Positions 1 to 8,210 of a stretch of 64,000 bases of DNA are shown one piece after another. A model generated the notes under the pieces. It saw only the letters and a program-made list of their open reading frames with translations. It made no database searches and was not told the origin of the DNA. The translations under genes and the position numbers were made by a program. This stretch comes from Dictyobacter aurantiacus (GTDB lineage: Bacteria; Chloroflexota; Ktedonobacteria; Ktedonobacterales; Ktedonobacteraceae), in NCBI RefSeq assembly GCF_003967515.1, contig NZ_BIFQ01000002.1, positions 930,001-994,000 of the forward strand. Reading direction: 5' to 3'. The number at the start of each line of letters is the position of its first letter. Within the stretch, counting starts at the first letter, position 1.

Positions 1-1728
1 GCGCGACACATCCAGCAGGTCTTCCGTCAGTTCTACCAGGCGCCTGGTGGCCTGATCGATATCCTGGATAGATTCCATCTGCCAATCCGCAAGGGTCGAG
101 CCATTGCCGCGCGCGGTCTGCACAATTAACGTCTGCGCGCAGCCATGTAGAACGGCCAGGGGGGTGCGCAGTTCATGAGCCGCGATCCCGATAAACTCAT
201 CCTTTAGATATTCCGCCTCTTTGAGCGCGGTCACATCCTGGTGAACCACGATCGCGGATAGCTCTGGCTCCTGTACTCCTGAGGCGACCAGCGACGGAAC
301 CCGAAACTTATTCGGTGGGAGCGCGATCGCGTTGACCAGCACGGGCAGCGTGGTGCCATCAGCGTGGCGGATAACCTCCTGGTGCTGGTAAACCGTCTCG
401 CCCTTCTGAACGGCGCGCAGGGTGGCCAGTTGCTCATTGGGTAGGATGCGGCCATCGTTCATAAAGATGCGGATCTGGTGCTCACCCAGAAATTCGAGCA
501 TCGACTGCCCCGGCTTCCATTCCGCACCAAAGACTGTGCGCGAGGCATAATTAGACATCACAAGCCGGGCATCTTTGCCGCGTACCAGGTAGACGCTGGT
601 GGGCAGTTCATCCAGAATCATCTGCAGCAGGGAACGCCTGGCCTCGGTATCGGCATGGACCTGGCGCTCACGCAGTAATCGCTGCGCCTCGGTCGCATCA
701 TGCCAGACCACGACCGCCTCGGAATGGGCATCCTGTTTCGCGCCATGATTGGCATCGCCCAGCGGGGCGGAATTTTTATACAGCTCACTCAAGGAGAGAG
801 GTGCCGCATTGATCACGTAATCGTGCTGCTCATGGAACCCATCGATCATGGTAACCGTAGTCTGTTCCTTAACCTGTCTGCTCAGGACAGTGGCCGCCGG
901 CTGATAGAGCATCTGCTCCATGATCCGTTTTCCATCGGGCAATTGCAGCAACTGCTGGCGCAGATCGCGGGCACGCTCATTCTCACGTATAATGTTGCCT
1001 TGCTGATCAAGCAGGATCACCCCATCGGCGATGCTCTGAAAGAGCGCGTCCATCTCACGGGCGCGCATCTGCATGGCCTGGTAGAGGCGCGCATTCTCCA
1101 GGGCGACCGCCGCCTGGGCGGCCAGACCCTGCAGGAGCCGCTCGTCGTCCGCGCTAAAGCGATCGGGCTCTGGATGTCCCAGCAGCAGGCCACCGCGTAC
1201 CTCGTTATTGCTATCGAGTAGAGGCACGCCAAGGAAGCTGCAGATCACAGGATGCATCGATGGCACACCTACCTGGCGCAGTTCATCGACGGGCATATTG
1301 CCATGAGCGAAGCGTAAAGCCGCCTCGCGCGCCTCTTCATGCGAGTAGGTAGGACGATCAGTATGCGCGGACGCCATCTTCATCGCATCGCCTACGCGCA
1401 CGGGCACCCCATAGCGAAAAATGGGGGCCAGCAATCCTTCACCACCCAGATGAATCTTGCGAAAAAACTCTTCTTGCTCTTTGCTCACCCCGATTACGGC
1501 CGCCAGGTAGAAAAGATTCCCCTCAGAAGGTACCAACGCCACACCCTGCTCATTCACAGGACGCAGCGTAAAGGCCGCATAGGCTGCCCCGGTCAGATCA
1601 GTCGCCGTCTGGGCAATAAGGTGAAGAAGGCGTGACTCGTTCTTTTCACTCATCAGGGCTACACTTACCCGACTGAGAGCATCAAAACGCTCTACTTCAG
1701 AGAGGACCTTCTTCTGAAATTGTTCCAT
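1..1728 (-). CDS. GAF/PAS sensor histidine kinase, 3' part beyond window
   Basis: A reading frame is open for 576 codons from ATG 1728 to the window edge, so the C-terminal kinase part is missing. The start has AAGGG about 8 bases upstream. Residues about 15-190 look like a GAF domain (ending in LAAQAAVALENARLYQA), followed by a coil and a PAS-like segment starting DALFQSIADGVILLD. A second PAS-like segment (about 370-480) precedes a HisKA helix with AAHELRTPL, whose phospho-acceptor is His518. No transmembrane helix is seen, so it should be cytoplasmic. The ATPase domain must lie outside the window. The signal is unknown; GAF and PAS domains commonly bind small ligands, haem or flavin, but no cofactor residue can be assigned. 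The next gene across the repeat region is divergent and also a kinase. Confidence 0.9.
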   Translation of the reverse strand, partial: MEQFQKKVLSEVERFDALSRVSVALMSEKNESRLLHLIAQTATDLTGAAYAAFTLRPVNEQGVALVPSEGNLFYLAAVIGVSKEQEEFFRKIHLGGEGLLAPIFRYGVPVRVGDAMKMASAHTDRPTYSHEEAREAALRFAHGNMPVDELRQVGVPSMHPVICSFLGVPLLDSNNEVRGGLLLGHPEPDRFSADDERLLQGLAAQAAVALENARLYQAMQMRAREMDALFQSIADGVILLDQQGNIIRENERARDLRQQLLQLPDGKRIMEQMLYQPAATVLSRQVKEQTTVTMIDGFHEQHDYVINAAPLSLSELYKNSAPLGDANHGAKQDAHSEAVVVWHDATEAQRLLRERQVHADTEARRSLLQMILDELPTSVYLVRGKDARLVMSNYASRTVFGAEWKPGQSMLEFLGEHQIRIFMNDGRILPNEQLATLRAVQKGETVYQHQEVIRHADGTTLPVLVNAIALPPNKFRVPSLVASGVQEPELSAIVVHQDVTALKEAEYLKDEFIGIAAHELRTPLAVLHGCAQTLIVQTARGNGSTLADWQMESIQDIDQATRRLVELTEDLLDVSR

Positions 1729-1894
1729 GACATCGCCCTTTTCCACATGAACATATATATTATCACGCACCGGCCACGTACATTGTGACTTCATTGTGAT
1801 GCCAGTGGGCATCCTACTCTTTCGCTTTAGAGCATTCCAATCTATAATCTATAGTAAAGCACAGGCTTACTACTGACAAGGGTTTTGGGGGGAA

Positions 1895-2022
1895 TGTGGG
1901 TGACTCTCGTCGCCGTGGGGCACATGATAGCCTCCACACGGGCGTCCGCTACGCGGCCGCACTGGGTTTTAAGTTGGTGTGAATGGGGGGCGCATCCGCG
2001 CCCCCCATTCACACCAACTTAA
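1895..2022. repeat. Class A palindromic element, copy 1
   Basis: A conserved left module (GGGTGACTCTCGTCGCCGTG, then CACACGGGCGTCCGCTACGC and the GGCCGCACTGGGTTTT box) abuts a hairpin. The hairpin has 25-bp perfect arms at 1969-1993 and 1998-2022 with loop ATCC. The module recurs at many sites in this window with different hairpin arms. It lies between two divergent kinase genes. Confidence 0.85.
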
Positions 2023-2071
2023 GGGATGCAGGGAGAACCCTGCCAGGGTGTAGGCGAGCATGCTGGGTATA

Positions 2072-2190
2072 TGCTTAAGCCCCCACACGGGCGTCCGCTG
2101 CGCGGCTTCACTGGTTTTGTTGTGGTGGTGTATGGGGTGGGGTGCGCGGATGCGCACCCCACCCCATACACCACCACAAAACGGACTAAG
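2072..2190. repeat. Class A palindromic element, copy 2
   Basis: This is a second copy directly after copy 1. The module CACACGGGCGTCCGCTGCGC and a GGTTTTG box are followed by 28-bp perfect arms (2120-2147 and 2152-2179) with loop GGAT flanked by GCGC on both sides. The arm sequence is unrelated to that of copy 1 apart from the centre. Confidence 0.85.
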
Positions 2191-2227
2191 GCAGTCAATA
2201 CATAAGGGTGGAAATAATAGAGGCTTC

Positions 2228-3103
2228 ATGCCAGGTAAAGATCTGGATTTGATAGCAAAAGCGGCAAGGAATTTAGTCTTTATGACCGATGAGCACATAG
2301 GAAATAAACAGTCTGAGATCTATTTAGACCAGCATTATCCGGAACAATTCTTACAGGCGGAAGTACTTGCGACACTGAGCCATGAATTACGCGGTCCGCT
2401 GGCTATTATTAAAGGCTATGTCACTACGCTTTTACGCTACGATCACATGCTTGACCCGGCTGAACGCACTGATTTCCTCAAAGCCATCGACGAGGGGAGC
2501 GATCGCCTGGCCACTAGTATCGATCAGTTAATGGAACTGGCGCAGATGGAAAGCGACGCCATCGCGCTTCACCCCACGACTATCAGCCTGCCTCATCTTC
2601 TCCGTACAGCCATCACAAAATTTGAACGTACTGTTCCAGGGCGTCAATTTCGCTTCTCGCAAATTTCTTGTGACTTTTCACCCTTCGAACATGATATACT
2701 ACTTCAGGCGGATCACTCTCGTCTATTGATCGCCTTCGAAAACATTCTTGATAACGCGCTCAAATATTCGGATAGCGTGGTAGAGGTTACGCTTTCGCCT
2801 GTATGTACAGATGAGGAAAAAGAACACCTTACAGCGTACAAGGGTGTGGATGCCAGCCAGATGATCGCCGTTATTATACGCGATTACGGCATGGGCATCC
2901 CGGCAGATAAGCTCGAGCAGATCTTTGGCCGCTTCCAGCGCGTTGACCTGGGGCTGACACGTCAGGTCAATGGGTTGGGCCTGGGATTAACGATCAGCAA
3001 GCATCTGATCGAGCTTCACCAGGGTAGTATCTGGGCGGAAAGCAAGGTAGGGTTTGGAACCACCATGCATATTCTTTTGCCCACGAGCAGTTCAATAGCG
3101 TAA
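2228..3103 (+). CDS. Soluble sensor histidine kinase (HisKA/HATPase)
   Basis: I choose ATG 2228 (MPGKDLDLIAK, 291 residues). Upstream in-frame starts fall inside the class A repeat. The protein is almost only a kinase core. The HisKA helix with TLSHELRGPLA has phospho-acceptor His52. The N box (FENILDNALKYS), G1 (DYGMGIP), F (IFGRFQRV) and G2 (GLGLGLTISKHL) boxes of the HATPase domain are intact. There is no membrane segment and fewer than 50 residues precede HisKA, so input probably comes from a partner protein. It lies 52 bases upstream of an OmpR-type regulator in the same direction and is its likely partner. This is a PhoR/KdpD-like architecture without a sensor. Confidence 0.93.
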   Translation: MPGKDLDLIAKAARNLVFMTDEHIGNKQSEIYLDQHYPEQFLQAEVLATLSHELRGPLAIIKGYVTTLLRYDHMLDPAERTDFLKAIDEGSDRLATSIDQLMELAQMESDAIALHPTTISLPHLLRTAITKFERTVPGRQFRFSQISCDFSPFEHDILLQADHSRLLIAFENILDNALKYSDSVVEVTLSPVCTDEEKEHLTAYKGVDASQMIAVIIRDYGMGIPADKLEQIFGRFQRVDLGLTRQVNGLGLGLTISKHLIELHQGSIWAESKVGFGTTMHILLPTSSSIA

Positions 3104-3155
3104 AGCCTTTATTCCCTATACATGCACACAGTATTCATTAAAAGGATTGGACCCT

Positions 3156-3893
3156 ATGACTTCAAAAAAGACCAGAATCCTGACGGCCGACGATGATCCA
3201 CAGTTACTTCGACTCGTCTCGCGCAACCTGGAGTTTGATGGCTACGAGGTGATCACCGCCCGTGACGGACAGGAAGCACTGGAGCTAATCGAGGCGCATC
3301 ATCCCGATCTGATTCTGCTCGATGTGATGATGCCGCGCATGGATGGTTTGACCGTCTGCCAGCATGTGCGTGAGTTTTCAGCGGTGCCGATCATCATCGT
3401 TACGGCGCGCGGACAGGACAATGATAAAGTAAAAGGGCTCGATCTGGGGGCCGACGATTATCTGACCAAACCATTTAGTATCGAGGAACTGCTGGCCCGG
3501 GTCCGCGCTGTCCTGCGGCGTACACAGTTTATGTCGCAAGAGCAGACCCACGCTGTCCGCACGATCACCCAGATTGGCGAGATGAGCATCGATTACGCGC
3601 AACGAAAAGTAATGATGGGTGAAAAAGAGATCATCCTGACTCCGACCGAATACCGCATTCTGGCCTATCTGACACAGAACGCCGGGCGCGTAATCACACA
3701 GGACCTGCTCCTTGAGCACGTCTGGGGCAATGAATACATCGGTGAGAGCCATATGCTACAGGTCAACGTCAACCGCCTGCGCCGCAAGATTGAGCCTGAC
3801 CCCAGCCATCCCAACTATATCCTGACCAAGATCGGCATCGGCTATCAGTTCGCCACCAATCCAGGCAAGGTAAGTCAGACGACCAGGCAATAG
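3156..3893 (+). CDS. OmpR/PhoB-family response regulator
   Basis: The preferred start is ATG 3156, with AAAGGA nine bases upstream; a TTG nine bases earlier is less likely. The N-terminal receiver carries the acidic pair (TADDDPQLL), the phospho-Asp in LILLDVMMPRMDG, and Lys in LTKPF. The C-terminal winged helix (ILTPTEYRILAYLTQNAGR, then the recognition-helix region LQVNVNRLRRKIE) is typical. It is a DNA-binding output protein, presumably phosphorylated by the kinase 52 bases upstream. Targets are not visible from the sequence. A 34-bp hairpin follows 11 bases after the stop. Confidence 0.95.
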   Translation: MTSKKTRILTADDDPQLLRLVSRNLEFDGYEVITARDGQEALELIEAHHPDLILLDVMMPRMDGLTVCQHVREFSAVPIIIVTARGQDNDKVKGLDLGADDYLTKPFSIEELLARVRAVLRRTQFMSQEQTHAVRTITQIGEMSIDYAQRKVMMGEKEIILTPTEYRILAYLTQNAGRVITQDLLLEHVWGNEYIGESHMLQVNVNRLRRKIEPDPSHPNYILTKIGIGYQFATNPGKVSQTTRQ

Positions 3894-3903
3894 CTAAAAG
3901 GGA

Positions 3904-3978
3904 ACAGAAAGAATTAGTACTGTGGGGTTCTCAGGGGCTGGCCACCCCTGAGAACCCCACAGTACTAATTCTTTCTGT
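3904..3978. terminator. 34-bp hairpin after the response regulator (class C)
   Basis: Perfect arms at 3904-3937 and 3945-3978 have loop CTGGCCA. It begins 11 bases after the stop of the response regulator. No strong T tract follows, so intrinsic termination is inferred from position and stem strength. Confidence 0.7.
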
Positions 3979-4113
3979 GTTTGAAAAATCCGATTGTATC
4001 TGGCGCACACACATATGGACGCCACCCAGCGCATGTATATGCATACTCAGAGGTGGGATATATAATGTATAATACGAAAAGCAAAGGACATTGAACGGAG
4101 GCCAGACAAAAGC

Positions 4114-4983
4114 GTGAAGTCACAACAAGATACACAAAATATTGATAATGAGTTATCATCACCATACTACGCCGAGGTACAACGACTGGCAACCGCCTAT
4201 GCGTTGGGAGAGAGGCGTTCATCCTACACTCAATCCACAATTAATGGCGCGCGCTTACTCATTAACGCCATTGTCTGGTTCGTCATCAGTGTCATTGGTC
4301 TCTTCTTTCTGATCGATGCTGTGCGCAAGATCACGCTCAGCCAGACACTGGCCGATCCCCCTACCCTGCGCTCCATCGGCGCCATCGGGGTAATCAGTCT
4401 GATTCTCATCCTTGGCTGCTTTTTGCAGGGATGGCGCAACCTGCGCGAGTATCGCTATCGCCACCGTGAGCAGGTGCATATATTTGAGGATGGCTTTGTC
4501 TTCCTGCAGGGGCGGCAGCAGAGCCATGTGTTACGCTGGGACGACATCGAAAGCCTCATGCGCGGTGCCCTCGATCCCAAACATCCCAGTCACGTCATCA
4601 GCGATACCCTCTCGTTCATCACCGATAAGGATGTCCAGCTACTCCTGGAGCCAAAGGTACAGCAGCGCTCCGAACTCTGCGATACGATTGAGCGCGCCTA
4701 CACCGATTATCGCTATCCAGGAATGCTTGAGCTCTATCGCCTGGGTGAGGATCTGGAGTTTGGTGATCTGATCCTCAATCGGGAAGAGATCAGCCATGTG
4801 CGCCCCAACAGCGACGAAGAAGAACAGCTTCCGTGGGACGAGGTGGAATCGATCGAGGTAGGCGAAACCTATACACGCGTCTATAGCAAAGAGGATCATG
4901 ATCATCCCTGGTTCGAGGCGCTTACGGCCGATGTGGATAACGCGCTGATCCTCAAAGAGTTAATCCCCATTATTTTCCAATAA
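4114..4983 (+). CDS. Two-TM membrane protein with cytosolic repeat-like domain, DUF6585-like
   Basis: GTG 4114 with CGGAGG upstream gives 289 residues. Two hydrophobic segments near residues 48-70 and 88-108 are followed by a soluble C-terminal half. That half contains two similar strand-rich stretches, VHIFEDGFVFLQGRQQSHV with WDDIESL and later YRLGEDLEFGDLILNREEIS with WDEVESIEV. They suggest an internally duplicated PH-like fold. The pattern of two TM segments followed by a W-(D/E)-(D/E)-(I/V) motif is like proteins annotated DUF6585, but I cannot confirm the family. No catalytic residues are evident. It is convergent with the FUSC gene, from which a 31-bp hairpin separates it. Confidence 0.8.
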   Translation: MKSQQDTQNIDNELSSPYYAEVQRLATAYALGERRSSYTQSTINGARLLINAIVWFVISVIGLFFLIDAVRKITLSQTLADPPTLRSIGAIGVISLILILGCFLQGWRNLREYRYRHREQVHIFEDGFVFLQGRQQSHVLRWDDIESLMRGALDPKHPSHVISDTLSFITDKDVQLLLEPKVQQRSELCDTIERAYTDYRYPGMLELYRLGEDLEFGDLILNREEISHVRPNSDEEEQLPWDEVESIEVGETYTRVYSKEDHDHPWFEALTADVDNALILKELIPIIFQ

Positions 4984-4994
4984 GAAGGTTTTTT

Positions 4995-5064
4995 GAGCAA
5001 CTAGAAACGGTAGACGTGGGCGGGCTTGTATAGGCCCGCCCACGTCTACCGTTTCTAGTTGCTC
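4995..5064. terminator. Bidirectional 31-bp hairpin between convergent genes
   Basis: Perfect arms at 4995-5025 and 5034-5064 have an 8-base loop. It lies 12 bases from the stop of the upstream gene and 13 bases from the stop of the opposing FUSC gene. T-rich sequence flanks both sides (TTTTTT before, TTCTTTGTTTT after), as expected for a shared terminator. Confidence 0.85.
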
Positions 5065-5076
5065 TGATTCTTTGTT

Positions 5077-7344
5077 TTACAAGCGGGACATGGCGGAGAT
5101 GTCGTTGGTCAGGCGATCGAGTTGTGAGCCGACCAGGATAAAGTCGCGTACGGCTTCGCGGTTGGGTGTGTCGATCTTCTGCTCGGCCAGTTCACGGCTG
5201 CGCTGCTGTAACAGGGTTTGCAGGGATGCCTGCACCGTCTTCAGGCTCTCTTCCAGTGAGTCGAACTGGCTGAGATGGTGACCGGAGAGGACCGCTTCCT
5301 CGATGGCTTGTAGCGCCTGCTCGGTCTGCCGGGTGAAGTTATCGAGTCCTGGCAAACGATGCTTGCCGCTCAGGGAGTGAAGATAGGTGGCCAGCGTGGT
5401 AATGCGATCACTGAAATGCTGGTTGTAGGTGACCAGGGCGTAGAAGCGTTCGACATCGCCCTGCTTGGTTTTGGGCTCGCCCAGCATGCGCTGGAAGGCC
5501 GCTGCCGCATTCGCGTTTTCCAGGTGCGCTTTTTTGCTGGCCTGGCGGATCTGCTCATCCATCCCAGCCTGGCCCAGGTAAGCGGCCAGCACATGCTGGA
5601 AGTAGACGCGGTTGGCCGCGATCGTGCGGGCCAGTTGCACCGGGAGGCGCTCACGTTCCCACAGGGGAGTGATCAGATAGCCAGCCGCGAGCGCGATCAA
5701 GCCGCCTAGAATGGTATTCAAGATACGTATGCAGGCGATCTGCCAGTTTCCCGGCATCGACAGGTCCAGCAGCAACACCACAAACAGGGTCAGGAAAGCG
5801 ACGAAGGCCCCATAGTTACCGTTCAGGAGCGCGAAGGCATAAAAACCCATCAATATCAGAAGAACAACGAGAAGTAGTTCGTTCTGGATCGCGGCCGCCA
5901 GCAGGATCGCCACCATGCCCCCAAAGACCGTACCAAAGACGCGCTGGTGGGCGCGCTTACGTGTCCCGCCAAAGTCTGGCTTGAGGATAAACAGGATGGT
6001 CAGGGGTATCCAGAAGCCATGGGGGATATTGAACAGCATATAGATGGCCACGGCCAGCGCGCTGGAGAGGGCCAGGCGTAGCGCGTGCCGGTAGACCAGC
6101 GATTGCGCTGTCAGATTGTCTTTCAGCAGTTCCCATGAGCTCCTGGTCGCGACCAGCATCCTCTGTATCCGCACACTGAATGTCGGAGAGGTATCCTCAC
6201 CGATGGCATCGCTCAAGCGTCCGTCATTTAACTGGCACAGATGGCCACCCGCGACGCGAACCTCTTCGATCACGGCCTGCAGCAGACGTAACACGTTGCG
6301 CACGCTTACCAGGGCGGCATAGTCATCGATGAAACGTGGCAGGGTATCGCGCAGCAGGGCTTCACGTTCCTCCAGCCACTGCAGATCGTGCTGCAGATCG
6401 GCGGCATCCAGAGAGTGGCCTGCCCTGATCATAACGGCAAACCGGGCCAGCATCGCGGCTACATAGCGGCTACACTCATCCAGGGCCATTCGCACCTGGG
6501 CAACACGCGTCTGATTGTTGGCGATCTCGATCCCCTCGGCCAGTGCGATCGATGCGTTAAATAAGCGGTCAGCGGTCAGGATCAACAAGAAGAAGCGCTG
6601 GCCAATCGGACTGGATCCCTGGCGCGCCGCGCGGAATGTGATAATGGTTGAGTGCGCGACATCGTGCGCGGCCAGCACCAGCCCCCGCTCACGCGCGACG
6701 CGCTGGTTCCAACGTGCGAACGTTGCCTGCTCCTGCTCATCCGGCAGCACACAGGCCCCGGTCAGGAAGGTACTCAGGGCCTGGTAGTAGTTAAAGATAG
6801 CCTGCCTGACCGGCTGATGGGGTTGCAGGGGCCACAAACACAGGGTCAGAAGCATAGCCCACAGGCCACCACCCAGGAACGCCAGCAATCGTTCACCGGC
6901 CGCCGCCAGCGAGCCCGGCTGCCCCAGCAGAAGGATAAAGATACCGATCACGACAAAGCCGACCTTCGAGCCCATATTGCCGAAGATGCCCAGCATGCTA
7001 AAGCCAAAGGCGCAGAGAAACATCAGGGGAACGGCCAGCCAGAAGATGCCACCAGATAGCGTCGCCACAAAGGCGGCCAAAGTCACACCCAGGGTGGCCG
7101 CCCCCATCGCAAACGCGCGCGTCCGATAGAGCCCACCCACATCGGCCAGCACCACATACAGTCCGCTCAAGAAGCACATCATCCCCAACTCGGCTTTATG
7201 CAGCACCATTCCCAGTAGAAGCGGGATAACAGTAATCGCGGTAACACGTATGCCACTAATGACAGCCGGACGGTCAAGGCGTAAGTTCGTTGTAATATAC
7301 GTAAGCAATGCGTTAGATAACTTCTTACAAAGAGAATACTTCAT
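5077..7344 (-). CDS. FUSC-family inner-membrane transporter (YccS/YhfK-like)
   Basis: At 755 residues it fits the two-block layout of fusaric-acid-resistance/aromatic-acid exporter proteins. A first set of membrane helices spans about residues 25-180 and a large soluble, helix-rich region about 190-410. A second set (about 415-545, including HGFWIPLTILFILKPDFGGT and RVFGTVFGGMVAILLAAAI) precedes a cytosolic C-terminal helical domain. The W-I-P-L-T and P-D-x-G-x-T segments are characteristic of FUSC. The likely role is proton-linked or periplasmic-adaptor-like efflux of organic acids. No membrane-fusion partner gene is nearby, as is usual for YccS-type members. ATG 7344 has GGGGAAA upstream. 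Confidence 0.9.
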   Translation of the reverse strand: MKYSLCKKLSNALLTYITTNLRLDRPAVISGIRVTAITVIPLLLGMVLHKAELGMMCFLSGLYVVLADVGGLYRTRAFAMGAATLGVTLAAFVATLSGGIFWLAVPLMFLCAFGFSMLGIFGNMGSKVGFVVIGIFILLLGQPGSLAAAGERLLAFLGGGLWAMLLTLCLWPLQPHQPVRQAIFNYYQALSTFLTGACVLPDEQEQATFARWNQRVARERGLVLAAHDVAHSTIITFRAARQGSSPIGQRFFLLILTADRLFNASIALAEGIEIANNQTRVAQVRMALDECSRYVAAMLARFAVMIRAGHSLDAADLQHDLQWLEEREALLRDTLPRFIDDYAALVSVRNVLRLLQAVIEEVRVAGGHLCQLNDGRLSDAIGEDTSPTFSVRIQRMLVATRSSWELLKDNLTAQSLVYRHALRLALSSALAVAIYMLFNIPHGFWIPLTILFILKPDFGGTRKRAHQRVFGTVFGGMVAILLAAAIQNELLLVVLLILMGFYAFALLNGNYGAFVAFLTLFVVLLLDLSMPGNWQIACIRILNTILGGLIALAAGYLITPLWERERLPVQLARTIAANRVYFQHVLAAYLGQAGMDEQIRQASKKAHLENANAAAAFQRMLGEPKTKQGDVERFYALVTYNQHFSDRITTLATYLHSLSGKHRLPGLDNFTRQTEQALQAIEEAVLSGHHLSQFDSLEESLKTVQASLQTLLQQRSRELAEQKIDTPNREAVRDFILVGSQLDRLTNDISAMSRL

Positions 7345-7598
7345 TTATTTCCCCAGGCCAAATAATAATAAAATTGTGCGCATAAAAAAGCATTGCATAC
7401 ACAAAGGCAATGCATACCGTGCAGTGGAAGAGGCATCAGGACATTGATGGATAAAAGCAGCAGGAGTTTTCGGCGCTGAAAAATAAATGCTCTGGAAACG
7501 CGGATGCTACCAAAGGACAGCGTAGCACTGGCATATGAGGCAAAACGATGTTAACTCATAGTTCCATATAGTAGTATAACATAAAAATGGATGTGATG

Positions 7599-8060
7599 TC
7601 ACAGGTAACCGGGCAGCGTTTTGGGCAGGATACCACAATCAAACCAGTAACGCTTCAACAACTGAACCACAACCAGCAGACGATTAATATTCATGGGCTT
7701 CAAAATGTAGCTACTGGCTCCCTGCAACATAGTTTCATTGACATACTGGGCATTGGCGAACGTAGTCCAGATCACGATCGGGATCGTACAGAGATCCTCG
7801 CTCTTCTTAATCTCTTGCAGAACCTCAAAGCCATCCACAGAGACCAGGTCCAGGTCCAACAAAATGAGGGAAGGGAGTGGAAAAGAGCGGGGGTCGCTAA
7901 ATTCTTCACGGTGATAGAGATAATCTAATGCCTCATTGCCATCGGCGCAACGTATCATAGGTACGAGAATATCCAGTTTTCTGAAGGCCCATTTGATTAA
8001 TTCCACGTCTTCATCGCTATCTTCCACCAGCAAGATAGGGGCTTCGGAGCCTATATTCAT
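7599..8060 (-). CDS. Single-domain response regulator (Rcp1-like receiver)
   Basis: This 153-residue protein is a lone receiver. It has an acidic pocket (VEDSDEDVELI), phospho-Asp in SLILLDLDLVSVDG, a conserved Thr/Ser region in VIWTT and Lys in YILKPMN. There is no output domain. The longer loop between helix 1 and strand 3 (YHREEFSDPRSFPLP) is a hallmark of Rcp1-type receivers that partner with phytochrome-like or PAS/GAF kinases. It lies 150 bases downstream of the 907-residue PAS/GAF kinase on the same strand, a plausible partner, although a class A remnant intervenes. Confidence 0.93.
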   Translation of the reverse strand: MNIGSEAPILLVEDSDEDVELIKWAFRKLDILVPMIRCADGNEALDYLYHREEFSDPRSFPLPSLILLDLDLVSVDGFEVLQEIKKSEDLCTIPIVIWTTFANAQYVNETMLQGASSYILKPMNINRLLVVVQLLKRYWFDCGILPKTLPGYL

Positions 8061-8109
8061 AAAATGCTCTTTTCTAGTTTTTTAATCATTGTATCATTTT
8101 TATCTCTCT

Positions 8110-8205
8110 GAGAGTGTCTGCGAGAGTGCGGACTCTCGTCGTATAGGGGCATGTTAGCGCCCCCACACAGGCGTCCGCCTGCGCGACCGCACCAACTCAC
8201 AGAAG
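8110..8205. repeat. Degenerate class A module without hairpin
   Basis: The region contains GGACTCTCGTCGTATAGGGG and CACACAGGCGTCCGCCTGCG, the left module of the class A elements. The GGTTTT box and the palindrome that normally follow are absent. It looks like a truncated or decayed copy, sitting between a kinase and a receiver gene on the same strand. Confidence 0.65.
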
Positions 8206-8210
8206 CCTGC

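Noticed and set aside
2060..2227. Longer N-terminus for the first soluble kinase
   Set aside because: The extra 56 codons fall entirely in a class A repeat. The ATG at 2228 starts a normal kinase core.
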